Shown here one piece after another: positions 46,627 through 56,210 of a stretch of DNA of 64,000 nucleotides. The notes under the pieces are model-generated. The model did not search any database, had not been told where the DNA came from, and saw only the letters and a program-made list of their open reading frames with translations. Made by a program: the position numbers and the translations under genes. The stretch is from Halomonas beimenensis (GTDB lineage: Bacteria > Pseudomonadota > Gammaproteobacteria > Pseudomonadales > Halomonadaceae), in contig NZ_CP021435.1 of the NCBI RefSeq assembly GCF_002549795.1, positions 2,852,001 to 2,916,000 of the forward strand, in the 5' to 3' direction. Numbering within the stretch: the first letter of the stretch is position 1; the number at the start of each line of letters is the position of its first letter.

Positions 46627-47639
46627 CGTCCTCCGATCGTGCCGCCTCCTCGGCGCCTGACCCCGCGGCTGCCCGGCCCCGATGGCGCTGGCTCCTCGGA
46701 CTCGGCGCGCTGTCGCTGGCGGTGTTCGGCCTGGCCTGGTTCGCCGGGGACCAAGGGCTCGGCCTGCAGCTGGTCGCCTGGCAGCGGGACCTGCACCGCG
46801 CCCTGACGGAGGCGGTCGCCACCCTCGACGCCGCCCCGGGCACCACCGCCTGGCTGAGCCTGCTCGGCCTCAGCTTCGGCTACGGCGTCTTCCATGCCGC
46901 CGGCCCCGGCCACGGCAAGGCGGTGCTCGGCACCTACCTGCTCAGCCAGGGCGGCGCCCTGCGCCGGGCCCTGCTGCTGTCCTGCCTGGCCTCGCTGCTG
47001 CAGGCCGTGGTCGCCATCGCCCTGGTCACGGTGCTGGTCCACGGCCTGGGATGGCTGACGCGCCAGGCCATGGGCTCGGTGGTCTGGCTGGAGCAGGCCA
47101 GCTACCTGCTGGTCGCGATGCTGGGGCTCTGGCTCTGCTGGCGCGCGCTGGCGCACTCGCCTCACCGCCACGCGGCGGCCGACCCTGGCCATGACCATGA
47201 TCACCACGATCACGAGTGTGACTGCGCCCATCACCTGACGCCCCGGCAGGCCGAGGACTGGCGGGGCGCCCTGGCGGTGGTGGCGTCGATCGGCATGCGG
47301 CCCTGCAGCGGCAGCGTCCTGCTGGTCGGGGCCGCCTCCCTGCTGGGCCACTACTGGGCCGGCGTGCTGGCGGTGCTGGCCATGGCCGTGGGGACGGCCC
47401 TCACGGTCTCGGCGCTGGCCCTGGCCAGCGTGATGGCCAGGGGATGGGCCGAGCGTCGCCTGCAGCGTTCCCTGCGCGTGTCGGGCATCCAGCGATGCCT
47501 GCGAGGAGCCGGCTTCGCGGGAGGCCTGCTCATCCTGCTCCTGGGCCTCTCCCTCTTCATGGCCGGGGTGCGCGCCCCCGGGGACCTTCCGCTCCTCGAC
47601 GCGGCTCCCAGCGCCGCTCCCTCACCCTTCGGCGGGTAG
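46611..47639 (+). CDS. NicO-family nickel/cobalt (or zinc) transporter
   Basis: This 342-residue protein with six or more helices has the family motif GVFHAAGPGHGKAVLG in helix 2, and a cytoplasmic His-rich loop (DPGHDHDHHDHECDCAHH) after helix 4, then GMRPCSGSVLL. The partner DUF1007 gene overlaps. The metal is uncertain: NicO/RcnA proteins move Ni and Co, but DUF1007-NicO pairs also occur with Zn systems, and the next operon here is a Mn/Zn/Fe importer. Confidence 0.85.
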   Translation: MRFPLTSSDRAASSAPDPAAARPRWRWLLGLGALSLAVFGLAWFAGDQGLGLQLVAWQRDLHRALTEAVATLDAAPGTTAWLSLLGLSFGYGVFHAAGPGHGKAVLGTYLLSQGGALRRALLLSCLASLLQAVVAIALVTVLVHGLGWLTRQAMGSVVWLEQASYLLVAMLGLWLCWRALAHSPHRHAAADPGHDHDHHDHECDCAHHLTPRQAEDWRGALAVVASIGMRPCSGSVLLVGAASLLGHYWAGVLAVLAMAVGTALTVSALALASVMARGWAERRLQRSLRVSGIQRCLRGAGFAGGLLILLLGLSLFMAGVRAPGDLPLLDAAPSAAPSPFGG

Positions 47640-47720
47640 TGCCCGACTACTCCCAGGGCGACGCCTGGCCAGGGGCCGGGCGTTATCCCCGACAGCACAG
47701 GAAGGCGCGAGCGCAGCGCC

Positions 47721-47885
47721 TCAGCCTCGACGTTGACGCCGACGACGCCGGAACCGAAGACGCAACAAGCCCGTGCGAAGTTTCCACCAGGCACCGCGAA
47801 ACAGCCTGGCGAAGAAGGCGGCACGCAACCGGGCATTCTGCCGCTCGATCTCACGGACTTTCGGATTCGGGTCATGGAAGGCCAT
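47721..47885 (-). CDS. small basic protein, possibly RSP_7527 family
   Basis: This 54-residue protein starts at the ATG at 47885 with GGGGGA seven bases upstream. It opens MAFHDPNPKVREIERQNARL, a predicted helix, and ends in an Arg-rich tail (RLRFRRRRRQRRG). The amphipathic REIERQNARLRAAFFARLFR segment resembles small RSP_7527-type proteins, which I recall without a known function. Codon bias fits the genome. Confidence 0.55.
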   Translation of the reverse strand: MAFHDPNPKVREIERQNARLRAAFFARLFRGAWWKLRTGLLRLRFRRRRRQRRG

Positions 47886-47964
47886 GGCGTTCCCCCGGGG
47901 AAATCGGTAGATGCGCTGGCACTTATCTCCCCTACGACGGCCGCGCTGGCCCCGAGTCCGCAGG

Positions 47965-48044
47965 GGGGGGTAAGCGAGCCTGCGAGCGCACCCGCGACCA
48001 TTCGGTACCGACATTACTCCATCGCGCAGCAAGCTGCGCTCCCA
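47965..48044. repeat. two REP-like repeats in the gap before the metal ABC operon
   Basis: GGTAAGCGAGCCTGCGAGCGC at 47970-47990 matches the repeat at 45534-45565, and 48020-48044 matches the repeat at 35468-35492. They end just before the leftward permease stop. Confidence 0.65.
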
Positions 48045-48049
48045 CGACC

Positions 48050-49186
48050 CTAGCGCCGCGAGCGTCCCGGCTCGAGGATCTCCCGGGCCAGCTCGCGGCC
48101 GGCGGAGGTCAGGGACAGGGCCTCGCCGGCGCGCACGATCAGTCGCCGCTCGCAGCTGCGCTCCACCACCCGGCGGGCCTTGGCGTCGTCCCACAGCAGG
48201 TGCTCGCGCAGCGCCCGGGTGACGTTCTCCTCGCGCTGCGCCGGGGTCCCCTCGTGGTTGTAGAGGTGCACGGCCAGGGTGCGGATCTCGTTGAGCCGGC
48301 GCTGGCCACGACGGCGCAGCCACTGGGCGACGAGCCCGTAGCGGGGGCCGGCGAGGAAGGCCAGCATCAGGAAAACGCCGGTCATCACCGCCATCATGCC
48401 GCCGATGGAGACGTTCCAGGCCACCGCCAGATAGTAGCCGCTGACGCTGGCGGCGATGGACACCAGGGTGCCGTAGCCGAACATCAGCCATAGCCGGTCC
48501 GTGAGCAGGTAGGCGGTGGCCGGCGGCACGATGACGAAGGCCACGAAGAGCACCGCCCCCACGGCGTCGAAGGCCGCCACCGCGGTGCCGCTGGTCAGCA
48601 TCAACAGGCCGTAGAAGAGCACCCCGGGCGCCAGCCCCAGGGCCCGGGCCAGGCCCTCGTCGAAGGTCGCGAGCTTGAGTTCCTTGTAGAAGAGCCCGAC
48701 GAAGGCGGCGTTGAGCAGCGTCATGGCGCCCATGGACAGCAATGCCCGGGGCACCCGCAGATCGCCGAGGGTGACGGTGTCCAGCCAGACGAAGCCGATC
48801 TCCCCGAGCAGCACCGTGTGGGTGTCGATATGCACGTCCCGGGCGTAGAGGTTGAGCAGCAGCACGCCGATGGAGAACAGTACGGGGAAGACCAGGCCGA
48901 TGGCGGCGTCCTGCTTGACCCGCCGGGTGCGCACCAGCAGCTCGGTGAGCACCACGGTGAGCAGCCCCGTCAGGGCGGCGCCGACCAGCTGCACCGGCCC
49001 GCTCTGCTGGTGGGTGAGCAGCCAGACGATGACGATGCCGAAGACGATGGCATGGCCGATGGCATCGGAGAGCATGCTGTTGCCGCGCAGCACCAGGAAG
49101 GTGCCCACCAGGGAGGAGGCGATGCCCACCAGCGCGCCCACCAGCATGATCATCAGCGGCACGTTGTCGAACAGCGCGGCCAGCAT
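48050..49186 (-). CDS. Mn/Zn/Fe ABC permease with C-terminal winged-helix domain (TroD-like)
   Basis: This 378-residue ABC-3-type permease starts at the ATG at 49186. Eight or nine helices occupy ~1-285, with SSLVGTFLVLRGNSMLSDAI and AVGAVLFVAFVIVPPATAYL. Residues ~285-378 are soluble and resemble a DtxR-like winged-helix domain (NEIRTLAVHLYNHEGTPAQR, then ALREHLLWDDAKARRVVERS, LIVRAGEALSLTSAGRELAR). Such tails are known on some MntC/TroC proteins; whether they bind DNA or gate transport is unclear. Start and stop overlap those of the neighbouring permease. Confidence 0.85.
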   Translation of the reverse strand: MLAALFDNVPLMIMLVGALVGIASSLVGTFLVLRGNSMLSDAIGHAIVFGIVIVWLLTHQQSGPVQLVGAALTGLLTVVLTELLVRTRRVKQDAAIGLVFPVLFSIGVLLLNLYARDVHIDTHTVLLGEIGFVWLDTVTLGDLRVPRALLSMGAMTLLNAAFVGLFYKELKLATFDEGLARALGLAPGVLFYGLLMLTSGTAVAAFDAVGAVLFVAFVIVPPATAYLLTDRLWLMFGYGTLVSIAASVSGYYLAVAWNVSIGGMMAVMTGVFLMLAFLAGPRYGLVAQWLRRRGQRRLNEIRTLAVHLYNHEGTPAQREENVTRALREHLLWDDAKARRVVERSCERRLIVRAGEALSLTSAGRELAREILEPGRSRR

Positions 49187-50334
49187 CAGGCCCCCTCCCC
49201 GTTCAACGAGGCGAGGATGCGCTCGGCCTCGGCGATGCCGGCCGGGGTCAGCACCCAGCGCCGCTCGGGGCCGGGCTCGCCCGGCGGCGCCTGCCCCCAT
49301 TCGACCAGGCCGCGGCGCTCGAGCTTTCGCAACGCCGCCCTGGTGCCCAGGCCATGGTAGGTGTCGAGCATGCCTTGCTCGGAGCGGTAGACGGGGTCGT
49401 CGTGGTGGGCGGCGAGCCGGTAAAGGGTGGTCAGCACCTGCTGGTCGCGCTGCCGGCGCCGCCCCCGCCACAACCGCAGCGCCTCCCAGACCAGGCCGCG
49501 CCCCGGGGCCAGGGTGATCGACACCAGCACCACGCCGGAGACGCTGAGGATGATCAGCGGGCCGGTGGCCAACCCCCGGGACAGGGCGCTGAGCAGGGCG
49601 CCGAAGACGCCGCCGGCCACGCCGATGGCCGCGGCCAGCCAGACCATGTCCTCGAGGCGATGGCTCCACTGGCGCGCCGCCACCGCCGGGGCGATGACCA
49701 TGGCCGCCATCAGCACCACGCCCACCATCTGCAGGCCGACCACCACGGCGAGCGCGATCATCACCGTGAGCCCGACCTCGAGCCAGACCACCGGCATGCC
49801 CAGGGAGGCGGCGAACTCCGGGTCGAAGGTGACCAGCTTGAACTCCTTCCACAACGCCACCACCAGTGCCAGGGCGACGACGGTGATGCCGGCCATGATC
49901 CAGACGTCCGACCGCAGCGTGGCCGCCGCCTGGCCGAACAGGAAGGCATCGAGGCCGCCCTGGGCGGCGTTGTTCATGCCCTGGATGTAGGTCAGCAGCA
50001 CCACGCCCAGGGCGAAGAAGACGCTCAGGGCGATACCCAGGCCGGCATCGGTCTTGAGCCGGCTCATGCGGGTCAGCAGCAGCATGACCAGGGCGGCCAG
50101 GGCTCCGGTGGCGAGCGCCCCGAGCAGGATGCTGCCCATGTGCCGGGTCCCGGCGATGATGAAGCCCAGGCAGACCCCGGGCAGGGCCGCATGGGACATG
50201 GTGTCCCCGAGCAGGCTCTGCTGGCGGAGCACCGCGAAGCTGCCCAACACCCCGCTGATCAGTCCCAGCAGGGCCGCCCCGGCGACCACGTTCTGGATGG
50301 TGTAGTCCTGAAGGAGCGCCAGCACGCCCATCAT
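49186..50334 (-). CDS. Mn/Zn/Fe ABC permease with C-terminal winged-helix domain (TroC-like)
   Basis: This 382-residue partner permease has helices over ~1-285, with [20 protein letters not shown] and [20 protein letters not shown]. The soluble C-terminus again looks like a winged-helix ([53 protein letters not shown]). Both halves of the channel thus carry the same kind of tail. The start overlaps the ATPase stop by four bases. Confidence 0.87.
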   Translation of the reverse strand: MMGVLALLQDYTIQNVVAGAALLGLISGVLGSFAVLRQQSLLGDTMSHAALPGVCLGFIIAGTRHMGSILLGALATGALAALVMLLLTRMSRLKTDAGLGIALSVFFALGVVLLTYIQGMNNAAQGGLDAFLFGQAAATLRSDVWIMAGITVVALALVVALWKEFKLVTFDPEFAASLGMPVVWLEVGLTVMIALAVVVGLQMVGVVLMAAMVIAPAVAARQWSHRLEDMVWLAAAIGVAGGVFGALLSALSRGLATGPLIILSVSGVVLVSITLAPGRGLVWEALRLWRGRRRQRDQQVLTTLYRLAAHHDDPVYRSEQGMLDTYHGLGTRAALRKLERRGLVEWGQAPPGEPGPERRWVLTPAGIAEAERILASLNGEGA

Positions 50335-51113
50335 GAGCCGGAGGCCTGGTTGGACAGGAGGCCGGTGTCGTCGAGCAGGGCGATCTGGCCGCCGTAGGCC
50401 CGCTTGAGGTTGTCGGCGGTGTAGACCTCCGACACCAGCCCCTGCGCGATGACCCGCACGTTGAGGATCAGCAGCCAGTCGAAGTAGCTGCGCACCGTCT
50501 GAAGGTCATGGTGCACCACGATCAGCGTCTTGCCGTCGTCGCGCAGGCGACGAAGGATGTCGACGATGGCGCGCTCGGTGGTGGCGTCGACCCCGGCCAT
50601 GGGTTCGTCCAGGAAATAGACGTCGGCCTGCTGGACCAGCGCCCGGGCCAGGAAGACCCGCTGCTGCTGGCCGCCGGAAAGCTGGCTGATCTGGCGGCGG
50701 GCGAAGTCCGCCATGCCGACCTGCTCCAGGGCCGCCATGGCCTCGTCGCGCTCGCGCCGCCCCGGGCGCCTGAGCCAGCCCAGCCGGCCGTAGAGCCCCA
50801 TGGTGACCACGTCCAGGGCGGTGGTGGGGAAGTCCCAGTCGACGCTGGAGCGCTGGGGCACGTAGCCCACCCGCCGCCGGCGGGCCTTGTAGGGCAGCCC
50901 GAACAGCCGCACATGGCCGGCCACCGCCGGCACCAGTCCCAGCACGCTCTTGATCAGGGTGCTCTTGCCGGCACCGTTGGGCCCGACGATGCCCGCCATC
51001 ACCCCGGGCGGCACGTCGAAGTCGATGTCCCACAGCACCGGCTTGCTCTGGTAGCTGACGGTCAGGTCCTCGACGTGCAGGGCGAGGTCCGGTTCATGCA
51101 GCGAGAGGGTCAT
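50331..51113 (-). CDS. Mn/Zn/Fe ABC ATPase (TroB/MntB/SitB-like)
   Basis: This 260-residue ATPase starts at the ATG at 51113 with AGGAAAG upstream. It has GPNGAGKST, the subfamily motif [20 protein letters not shown] followed by [38 protein letters not shown] and VVHHDLQTV. The DWDFP/GWLRRP region is typical of manganese/iron systems (SitB, TroB) more than of ZnuC. Confidence 0.9.
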   Translation of the reverse strand: MTLSLHEPDLALHVEDLTVSYQSKPVLWDIDFDVPPGVMAGIVGPNGAGKSTLIKSVLGLVPAVAGHVRLFGLPYKARRRRVGYVPQRSSVDWDFPTTALDVVTMGLYGRLGWLRRPGRRERDEAMAALEQVGMADFARRQISQLSGGQQQRVFLARALVQQADVYFLDEPMAGVDATTERAIVDILRRLRDDGKTLIVVHHDLQTVRSYFDWLLILNVRVIAQGLVSEVYTADNLKRAYGGQIALLDDTGLLSNQASGS

Positions 51114-51148
51114 GAAGGTGCTTTCCTGTTGGTCGGCGACCGAATCGA

Positions 51149-52129
51149 CTATGGCATGGGAATGTCCCAGCGCTCGGCCCATCCGGCCAGGGCCTCGGGC
51201 AGCGGCGCCGGGGTGCCGCCGAGCGCCTCGACGATGTGCCGGGTATTGGTGTAGAGCATGCCGATATAGGTGCCGTCGGCGGTGCCGGCCTCGCCCATGG
51301 CGTCGGAGTAGAGCTGGCCGCCGATCTCCACCTCCTGGCCCTGCTGGCGGGCGGCATCGATCACCGCCTGGACGGTGCGCGGGTTGATGGTGCTCTCGAT
51401 GAATACCGCCGGCACCTCGCGTTCCACCACCACCTCGGTCATGGCGCGGATATCGGCCACGCCGGTCTCGGTCTCGGTGCTGATGCCCTGGATGCCGGCA
51501 ACCTCGATCCCGTAGGCTCGGCCATAATAGTTGAAGGCGTCGTGGGCGGTGACCAGGATGCGCTGGGCCTCGGGGATGGTGGCGATGCTCTCGCCGATCC
51601 AGGCGTGGAGCGCCTCGAGCTGGCGGCCGTAGGCCTCGGCATTGGCCTGGATCGCCGCCTCGCACTCGGGTCGCACCTCGGTGATCGCCGAGGCCAGGAC
51701 TGGCAGGGTCTTGGCCCACAGCGAGACGTCCATCCACAGGTGGGGGTCGATGCCGTAGACGTCCTGGACGGTGATCAGGTCGGCGGGCTCGATGGAAGAC
51801 GGCGCCACCGCCAGGGTCGGCTTGATCTCGGCGAAGCGTCCCAGCACCTCGCCGAGCTGGCCCTCCAGGGAATAGCCCGAGTAGAGGATCAGCTCGGCGT
51901 CCTGGAAGGTGGCCACGTCCCGGGCGCTGGCCTGGTAGAGGTGCGGGTCAACCCCGGGGCCCATGATCGCCGTGACCTCGACGCACTCGCCGCCGACCCG
52001 TTCGGCCACGTCGCCGATCATCCCGATGGTCACCACGGCCTCCACCGGTTGGGGCGCCTGGGCCTGGAGCTCCGTGATCCCCAGGCACAGTGGCAACAGC
52101 ATTCCCATCGCCGTCCGGCGGGTTCCCAT
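51149..52129 (-). CDS. Mn/Zn/Fe ABC binding protein (TroA/MntA-like)
   Basis: This 326-residue binding protein starts at the ATG at 52129 with AAAGGAG upstream. The signal peptide ends near residue 24 ([10 protein letters not shown]). Metal-ligand positions of the cluster A-I fold are visible: [16 protein letters not shown] (His), [12 protein letters not shown] (His), [10 protein letters not shown] (Glu) and [11 protein letters not shown] (Asp). There is no His-rich loop of the ZnuA kind, which favours Mn or Fe. First gene of the leftward operon. Confidence 0.9.
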   Translation of the reverse strand: MGTRRTAMGMLLPLCLGITELQAQAPQPVEAVVTIGMIGDVAERVGGECVEVTAIMGPGVDPHLYQASARDVATFQDAELILYSGYSLEGQLGEVLGRFAEIKPTLAVAPSSIEPADLITVQDVYGIDPHLWMDVSLWAKTLPVLASAITEVRPECEAAIQANAEAYGRQLEALHAWIGESIATIPEAQRILVTAHDAFNYYGRAYGIEVAGIQGISTETETGVADIRAMTEVVVEREVPAVFIESTINPRTVQAVIDAARQQGQEVEIGGQLYSDAMGEAGTADGTYIGMLYTNTRHIVEALGGTPAPLPEALAGWAERWDIPMP

Positions 52130-52150
52130 GTCGCCTCTCCTTTCGTACCG

Positions 52151-52192
52151 TGCGAAATCGCAGGTATAGCATTCGCCGGGCACCGGAGTAAA
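52151..52192 (-). promoter_or_regulatory. promoter and possible operator of the metal ABC operon
   Basis: On the minus strand TTTACT (52192-52187), an 18-base spacer and TATACC (52168-52163) make a sigma-70-like promoter. A palindrome TGCGA-AA-TCGCA at 52151-52162 covers the expected transcription start, as a repressor site would. The regulator is not identified; MntR, Zur and Fur sites do not obviously match. Confidence 0.5.
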
Positions 52193-52258
52193 AGCGGCGC
52201 CGTAAACCCTTCGCCCCGAGGCGCTGAACCCTGGCGGCCGACGGGAGACCAATGGAAG

Positions 52259-52282
52259 GCCTGACGCCATGCGGCGTCAGGC
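52259..52282 (+). other. perfect hairpin upstream of the PRC-barrel gene
   Basis: GCCTGACGCC (52259-52268), loop ATGC, GGCGTCAGGC (52273-52282): a 10-bp perfect stem ending 27 bases before the PRC-barrel ATG, so it may lie in that gene's leader. No T-tract. Confidence 0.5.
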
Positions 52283-52308
52283 AAGGACTCAGTTCAAGGA
52301 GACATCGG

Positions 52309-52869
52309 ATGACTCGACCCAACGCCCTGACACGTCCGCTGGTGGCGGCCCTGCTGGCCACCGGCCTGGCCTCGGCCGGCACCGCCCAGGCCGCCCCCCA
52401 GGGACTCTATTCCGCCGACGAGCTGCTCGATGCCGAGGTCACCAGCCGGGAGGCGCCCGACGTGGTCATCGGCGAGGTGGAAGACCTGCTGCTCGACGAC
52501 GACATGCGCCTGCGGGCGCTGGTGATCGACACCGGCAACCTGCTCGACATGGGCGAGAAGCAGTACGTGATCGAGGCAGGGGAGTTCAGCGTCGAGACCC
52601 GCCACGGCGACCGCCTGGATGCCATCGAGTACCGGGTAACCGTCGATCTCGACGAGTCCGCCATCACCCGGCAACCGGAATACACCGACGGCTGGTGGAG
52701 CCAGGCCCGCCAGAACATGCAGCAGGCCTGGAGCGACACCCGGGAGGGCGCCGCCAGCGCCTGGGAGACGACCCAGGAAGGGGCCTCGCGGGCCCTGGAT
52801 CGCATCGGCCGCGCCCTGGAGGCCGCCGGCGAGCGGACGCAACGGGCCGCCGAGGACTCCGCCCAGTAA
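52309..52869 (+). CDS. exported PRC-barrel protein
   Basis: This 186-residue protein starts at the ATG at 52309, preceded by AAGGAGA. The signal peptide ends near AQA-AP (~residue 27). A PRC-barrel-like domain follows at ~32-115 (SADELLDAEVTSREAPDVVI, then EVEDLLLDDDMRLRALVID). The C-terminal ~60 residues are an amphipathic helix with W/Q/A/E repeats (WWSQARQNMQQAW, AWETTQEGASRAL). Periplasmic PRC-barrel proteins are often stress-related; no exact function is known. Confidence 0.8.
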   Translation: MTRPNALTRPLVAALLATGLASAGTAQAAPQGLYSADELLDAEVTSREAPDVVIGEVEDLLLDDDMRLRALVIDTGNLLDMGEKQYVIEAGEFSVETRHGDRLDAIEYRVTVDLDESAITRQPEYTDGWWSQARQNMQQAWSDTREGAASAWETTQEGASRALDRIGRALEAAGERTQRAAEDSAQ

Positions 52870-52882
52870 GGCTCCCCCCCGA

Positions 52883-52907
52883 CGGCGCCGGGCCAGGCCC
52901 GGCGCCG
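52883..52907. terminator. bidirectional terminator
   Basis: CGGCGCCGGGCC (52883-52894) and GGCCCGGCGCCG (52896-52907) are perfectly complementary, between the convergent PRC-barrel and proX-type genes. Confidence 0.6.
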
Positions 52908-52924
52908 CGCTCGCGCCCAGGGGG

Positions 52925-53980
52925 CTACATGGCCGAGGCGGCGGCCTGGCGTGCCTGGTCGAGCCAGGCATCGACCTGCTCGCGATGGGTCGCGATCCAT
53001 TCCTCGGCGTGTCGCTGGATGTCCTCGGCGCTGTCCTCGCCGTCGAACATCCTGGCGTTCTGGGCGAAGATGTCGTCGACGGGAATCCGGACCTCCTCGA
53101 ACAGCTCGGCCGCCGCCGGGTTCTCCGCGGCGAAGGCGCTGTTGACCACCGGGCGGATGTCGTTGGCCGGCCAGCCCAGGTTGCAGGGGTTCTCGGTGCA
53201 GCCGACGACGTCATGGAGCACGGTATCGTCCTCGAAGTCCCGCTGGTCCTCGGGCAGGGTGGCCTCGTCCACGGTGATCCACACCACGTCCTTGCCCGGC
53301 TCGAGCAGGCCCACCGTCCAGTTGGGGGTCCAGGTATAGAAGAAGATCGAGCCGTCTTCCTGGTACCGCCCCAGGGCATCGGCCATGGAGGCGGAGTAGC
53401 TCGCCTTGATCGGCTCGACGGTATCGGTGAGGCCATAGGCCTCGAGATGGTGGGCGATCACCAGCTCGCAGCCCCAGCCCGGCGGGCAGGCGACCAGCTC
53501 GGCCTTGCCGTTGCCGTCCGAGTCGAACAGGGCGGCGACCTCGGGATCCCGGAAGTCCTCGAGGCCGGTGATGCCGTGCTCGTCGGCGGTCCTCTTGTCG
53601 ATCAGGTAGCCCTGCAGGGCCCCCCCCTGAGCCACGTAGCCGATCAGCTCGGCCCCCGCCCGGAAGGTGCGGCGATAGGTGTTGTGCAGGGGGAACCAGC
53701 CGTTCACCCAGAAGTCCACGTCGCCCTGGGCCACCGACTGGTAGAAGGGCGGGTTGTCGAGGGTGGTGGGCCGATCCACCTCATAGCCCAGCTCCTCCAG
53801 GAGATGGCTGTAGACGGCGGCCGGGAACCAGCCGGTGTCCCAGGTGGCCCGAGCCGGGGTCACGGTGACGCCTTCCCCGGGCAGGTGCTGGTCGGCGGCG
53901 GCCCATCCCGGCGTCAGGCACAACGCCAGGGCGAGTCCCGACGCCCCCAGCACGGATCTGGCTTGGAGTCGCGAATGCAT
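52925..53980 (-). CDS. proX: glycine betaine/choline-type binding protein (ProX-like)
   Basis: This 351-residue protein is of the OpuAC/ProX class. The ATG at 53980 has GAGGAGG seven bases upstream. The signal peptide ends near GWAAAD (~29). Aromatic-box candidates are in TWDTGWFPAAVY, VNGWFPLHNTY and FYTWTPNWTVG. Two Cys pairs (ACPPGWGCELV and GCTENPCNLG) suggest disulfides, a feature I know from ProX of enterics. Third gene of a leftward V-W-X operon. Confidence 0.88.
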   Translation of the reverse strand: MHSRLQARSVLGASGLALALCLTPGWAAADQHLPGEGVTVTPARATWDTGWFPAAVYSHLLEELGYEVDRPTTLDNPPFYQSVAQGDVDFWVNGWFPLHNTYRRTFRAGAELIGYVAQGGALQGYLIDKRTADEHGITGLEDFRDPEVAALFDSDGNGKAELVACPPGWGCELVIAHHLEAYGLTDTVEPIKASYSASMADALGRYQEDGSIFFYTWTPNWTVGLLEPGKDVVWITVDEATLPEDQRDFEDDTVLHDVVGCTENPCNLGWPANDIRPVVNSAFAAENPAAAELFEEVRIPVDDIFAQNARMFDGEDSAEDIQRHAEEWIATHREQVDAWLDQARQAAASAM

Positions 53981-54027
53981 GCGATGCCCTCCTCTACGAG
54001 GCCCCGAAGCGCCCCGGGGCCGGATCA

Positions 54028-54957
54028 TCAGTGGTCATCCCTGTCGGTCCTCCTGATTCCCTTGAACAGCAGCTTCTTGAAGGAGCGCTTCTTGCCGGTA
54101 TCGGCGCGCCCGCCCTCCCCCAGGGCCTGGGTGACGCGATCGAGCAGGATCGCCAGCAGCACGATGCCGATGCCCCCCAGGGTCGCCCGGCCGATGTCCA
54201 GGCGCCCCAGTCCCGTGAACACCGTCAGCCCCAGCCCGCCGGCGCCGATCAGGGCGGCGATCACCACCATCGACAGCGACAGCATCAGCGTCTGGTTGAG
54301 GCCGGCCATGATGGTGCGCAGCGCCAGCGGGATCTGGATCTCGAACAGCAGCTGTCGCCGGGTCGCGCCGAAGGCCAGCCCGGCCTCGACCAGCTCCCCC
54401 TGTACCTGGCGGATGCCCAGGTTGGTCAGGCGAATGATCGGCGGGAGCGCGAAGATGATGGTGGCGATGACGCCGGGCACGATGCCCACGCCGAACAGCA
54501 TCACGATGGGCACCAGGTACACGAAGGGCGGGATGGTCTGCATGATGTCCAGCACCGGCCGGATGATGCCGGCGAAGCGGTCGCTGCGCGCGGCGAGGAT
54601 CCCCAGGGGCACGCCCACGATCGTGCAGAAGGTCACCGCGGTGACGATCATCGACAGGGTGATCATGGTCTCCCGCCAGATGCCCAGCAGGTCCATGAAG
54701 ATCACCGCCGAGAGGGCGAAGATGGCGACCCGCGTGCCGGCGGCCCGCCAGGCGATCAGCGGCACCACCACCACGAAGACCGGATAGGGGAGCCACAAGA
54801 GGAAGTCCTCGAGGCCGCCGAGCACCTGGTCGATCGGCCATTGCAGGGCCTGGAAGACCGGCCGGAAGTTCGGCACCAGCCAATCCTTGACCGCCACCTC
54901 GATCCAGTCGTCCAGGGGCAGCGTATAGAAGTCGGAGATGCTGTCGGCCATGGTCAT
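54028..54957 (-). CDS. proW: betaine/choline ABC permease (ProW-like)
   Basis: This 309-residue permease starts at the ATG overlapping the ATPase stop (ATGA). A polar N-terminus (SDFYTLPLDDWIEVAVKDWL) precedes six or so helices; the coupling loop is EAGLAFGATRRQLLFEIQIP. The C-terminal tail is basic (KKRSFKKLLFKGIRRTDRD). Typical ProW of the osmoprotectant uptake family. Confidence 0.9.
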   Translation of the reverse strand: MTMADSISDFYTLPLDDWIEVAVKDWLVPNFRPVFQALQWPIDQVLGGLEDFLLWLPYPVFVVVVPLIAWRAAGTRVAIFALSAVIFMDLLGIWRETMITLSMIVTAVTFCTIVGVPLGILAARSDRFAGIIRPVLDIMQTIPPFVYLVPIVMLFGVGIVPGVIATIIFALPPIIRLTNLGIRQVQGELVEAGLAFGATRRQLLFEIQIPLALRTIMAGLNQTLMLSLSMVVIAALIGAGGLGLTVFTGLGRLDIGRATLGGIGIVLLAILLDRVTQALGEGGRADTGKKRSFKKLLFKGIRRTDRDDH

Positions 54958-56210
54958 TGCTCCCTCGCCGCCAGGGGGGCCGAGGCCTCGGCACTGGGGG
55001 ACGCCTGCCCCTCGCCTCCATTGCCGGCCAGCAGGGCGAAGACCCGCAGGGGATCGACGCTGCCCAGCAGGCGTCCGGTCTCGTCGAGCACGGCGATGGG
55101 CAAGCCCTTGGCACATTCGCCATAGAGCTCGATCAGCTCCTGGTCGGCCCGGGCCGCCGGGAAGTCGGGCCGCATCAGGTCACGCAGGGCGCGGCCCTCG
55201 GCCGATACCAGGTCCGTGCGCACCAGGATGCCCAAGGGATAGCCGTCCGCGTCGACCACATGAAGCCCCGTCACCTGGTGCGCCTCGCAGCGCCGTCGTG
55301 CCGTCGCCGGGTCGTCGTCCGGGGTCACGGTGGGCGCTTCGTGGCTCAGCCGGCCCATGCGGAAGACCCGGCCGCGGTCCACGTCGCGGGTGAAGGCGGC
55401 CACGTAGTCGTCGGCCGGGGCGGCGACGATCTGTTCGGGCGTGCCGGTCTGCACGAAGCGGCCATCCTTCATGATGGCGATGCAATCGCCGATGCGCAGG
55501 GCCTCGTGCAGGTCGTGGGTGATGAACAGGATGGTCATGTGCAGCTGCTCCTGGAGCGCCAGCAGCTCGTCCTGCATGTCGCGGCGAATCAGCGGGTCCA
55601 GGGCGCTGAAGGGCTCGTCCATCAGCATGATCTCGGGATCCACGGCGAGCCCGCGCGCCAGCCCGACGCGTTGCTGCATGCCGCCGCTGAGGTTGTCCGG
55701 CGGCACGTCGGCATAGGCCTCGAGCCCCACCTGGGCCAGGGCGCGCAAGGCCTTCTCGCGACGCTCGCCGGGCGGCATCCCGCGCACCTTGAGGCCGAAC
55801 TCGACGTTTTCCCCGACGGTCTTGTGGGGAAAGAGGGCGAAGTGCTGGAAGACCATGGAGAGCTTGCGGGCACGCAACTCGCGCAGGGCCTCGGCGTCCA
55901 TGGCCACCACGTCCTGGCCATCCAGCAGGATGCGGCCCCGGGTGGGCTCGATGAGGCGGTTGAGGCAGCGGATCAGGGTCGACTTGCCCGACCCGGAGAG
56001 GCCCATGACGACGAAGATCTCGCCCGGGGCCACGGTGAAGGAGACGTCGGCGACGGCGGCGACCGAGCGGGTCTCGGCATAGATCCTGTCCTTGGTCTCG
56101 CCGGCCGCGGCGCGCCGGATGGTCTCCTCGGGGTCATCGCCGAAGACCTTGTAGAGGTGCTCCACGACGACCTTCTGGCGACTGGCCGGAACCTCGTTGC
56201 CGTCCGTCAT
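54954..56210 (-). CDS. proV: betaine/choline ABC ATPase with CBS domains (ProV-like)
   Basis: This 418-residue ATPase has an N-terminal helical extension typical of ProV (DDPEETIRRAAAGETKDRIY), GLSGSGKST, VFQHFALFPHKTV, LSGGMQQRVGLARGLA, IMLMDEPFSALDPLIR and FITHDLHEAL. Two CBS-like repeats follow at ~290-395, which sense ionic strength in this family. GGGAGGAGG precedes the ATG. It drives uptake of glycine betaine or choline under salt stress. Confidence 0.92.
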   Translation of the reverse strand: MTDGNEVPASRQKVVVEHLYKVFGDDPEETIRRAAAGETKDRIYAETRSVAAVADVSFTVAPGEIFVVMGLSGSGKSTLIRCLNRLIEPTRGRILLDGQDVVAMDAEALRELRARKLSMVFQHFALFPHKTVGENVEFGLKVRGMPPGERREKALRALAQVGLEAYADVPPDNLSGGMQQRVGLARGLAVDPEIMLMDEPFSALDPLIRRDMQDELLALQEQLHMTILFITHDLHEALRIGDCIAIMKDGRFVQTGTPEQIVAAPADDYVAAFTRDVDRGRVFRMGRLSHEAPTVTPDDDPATARRRCEAHQVTGLHVVDADGYPLGILVRTDLVSAEGRALRDLMRPDFPAARADQELIELYGECAKGLPIAVLDETGRLLGSVDPLRVFALLAGNGGEGQASPSAEASAPLAAREQ

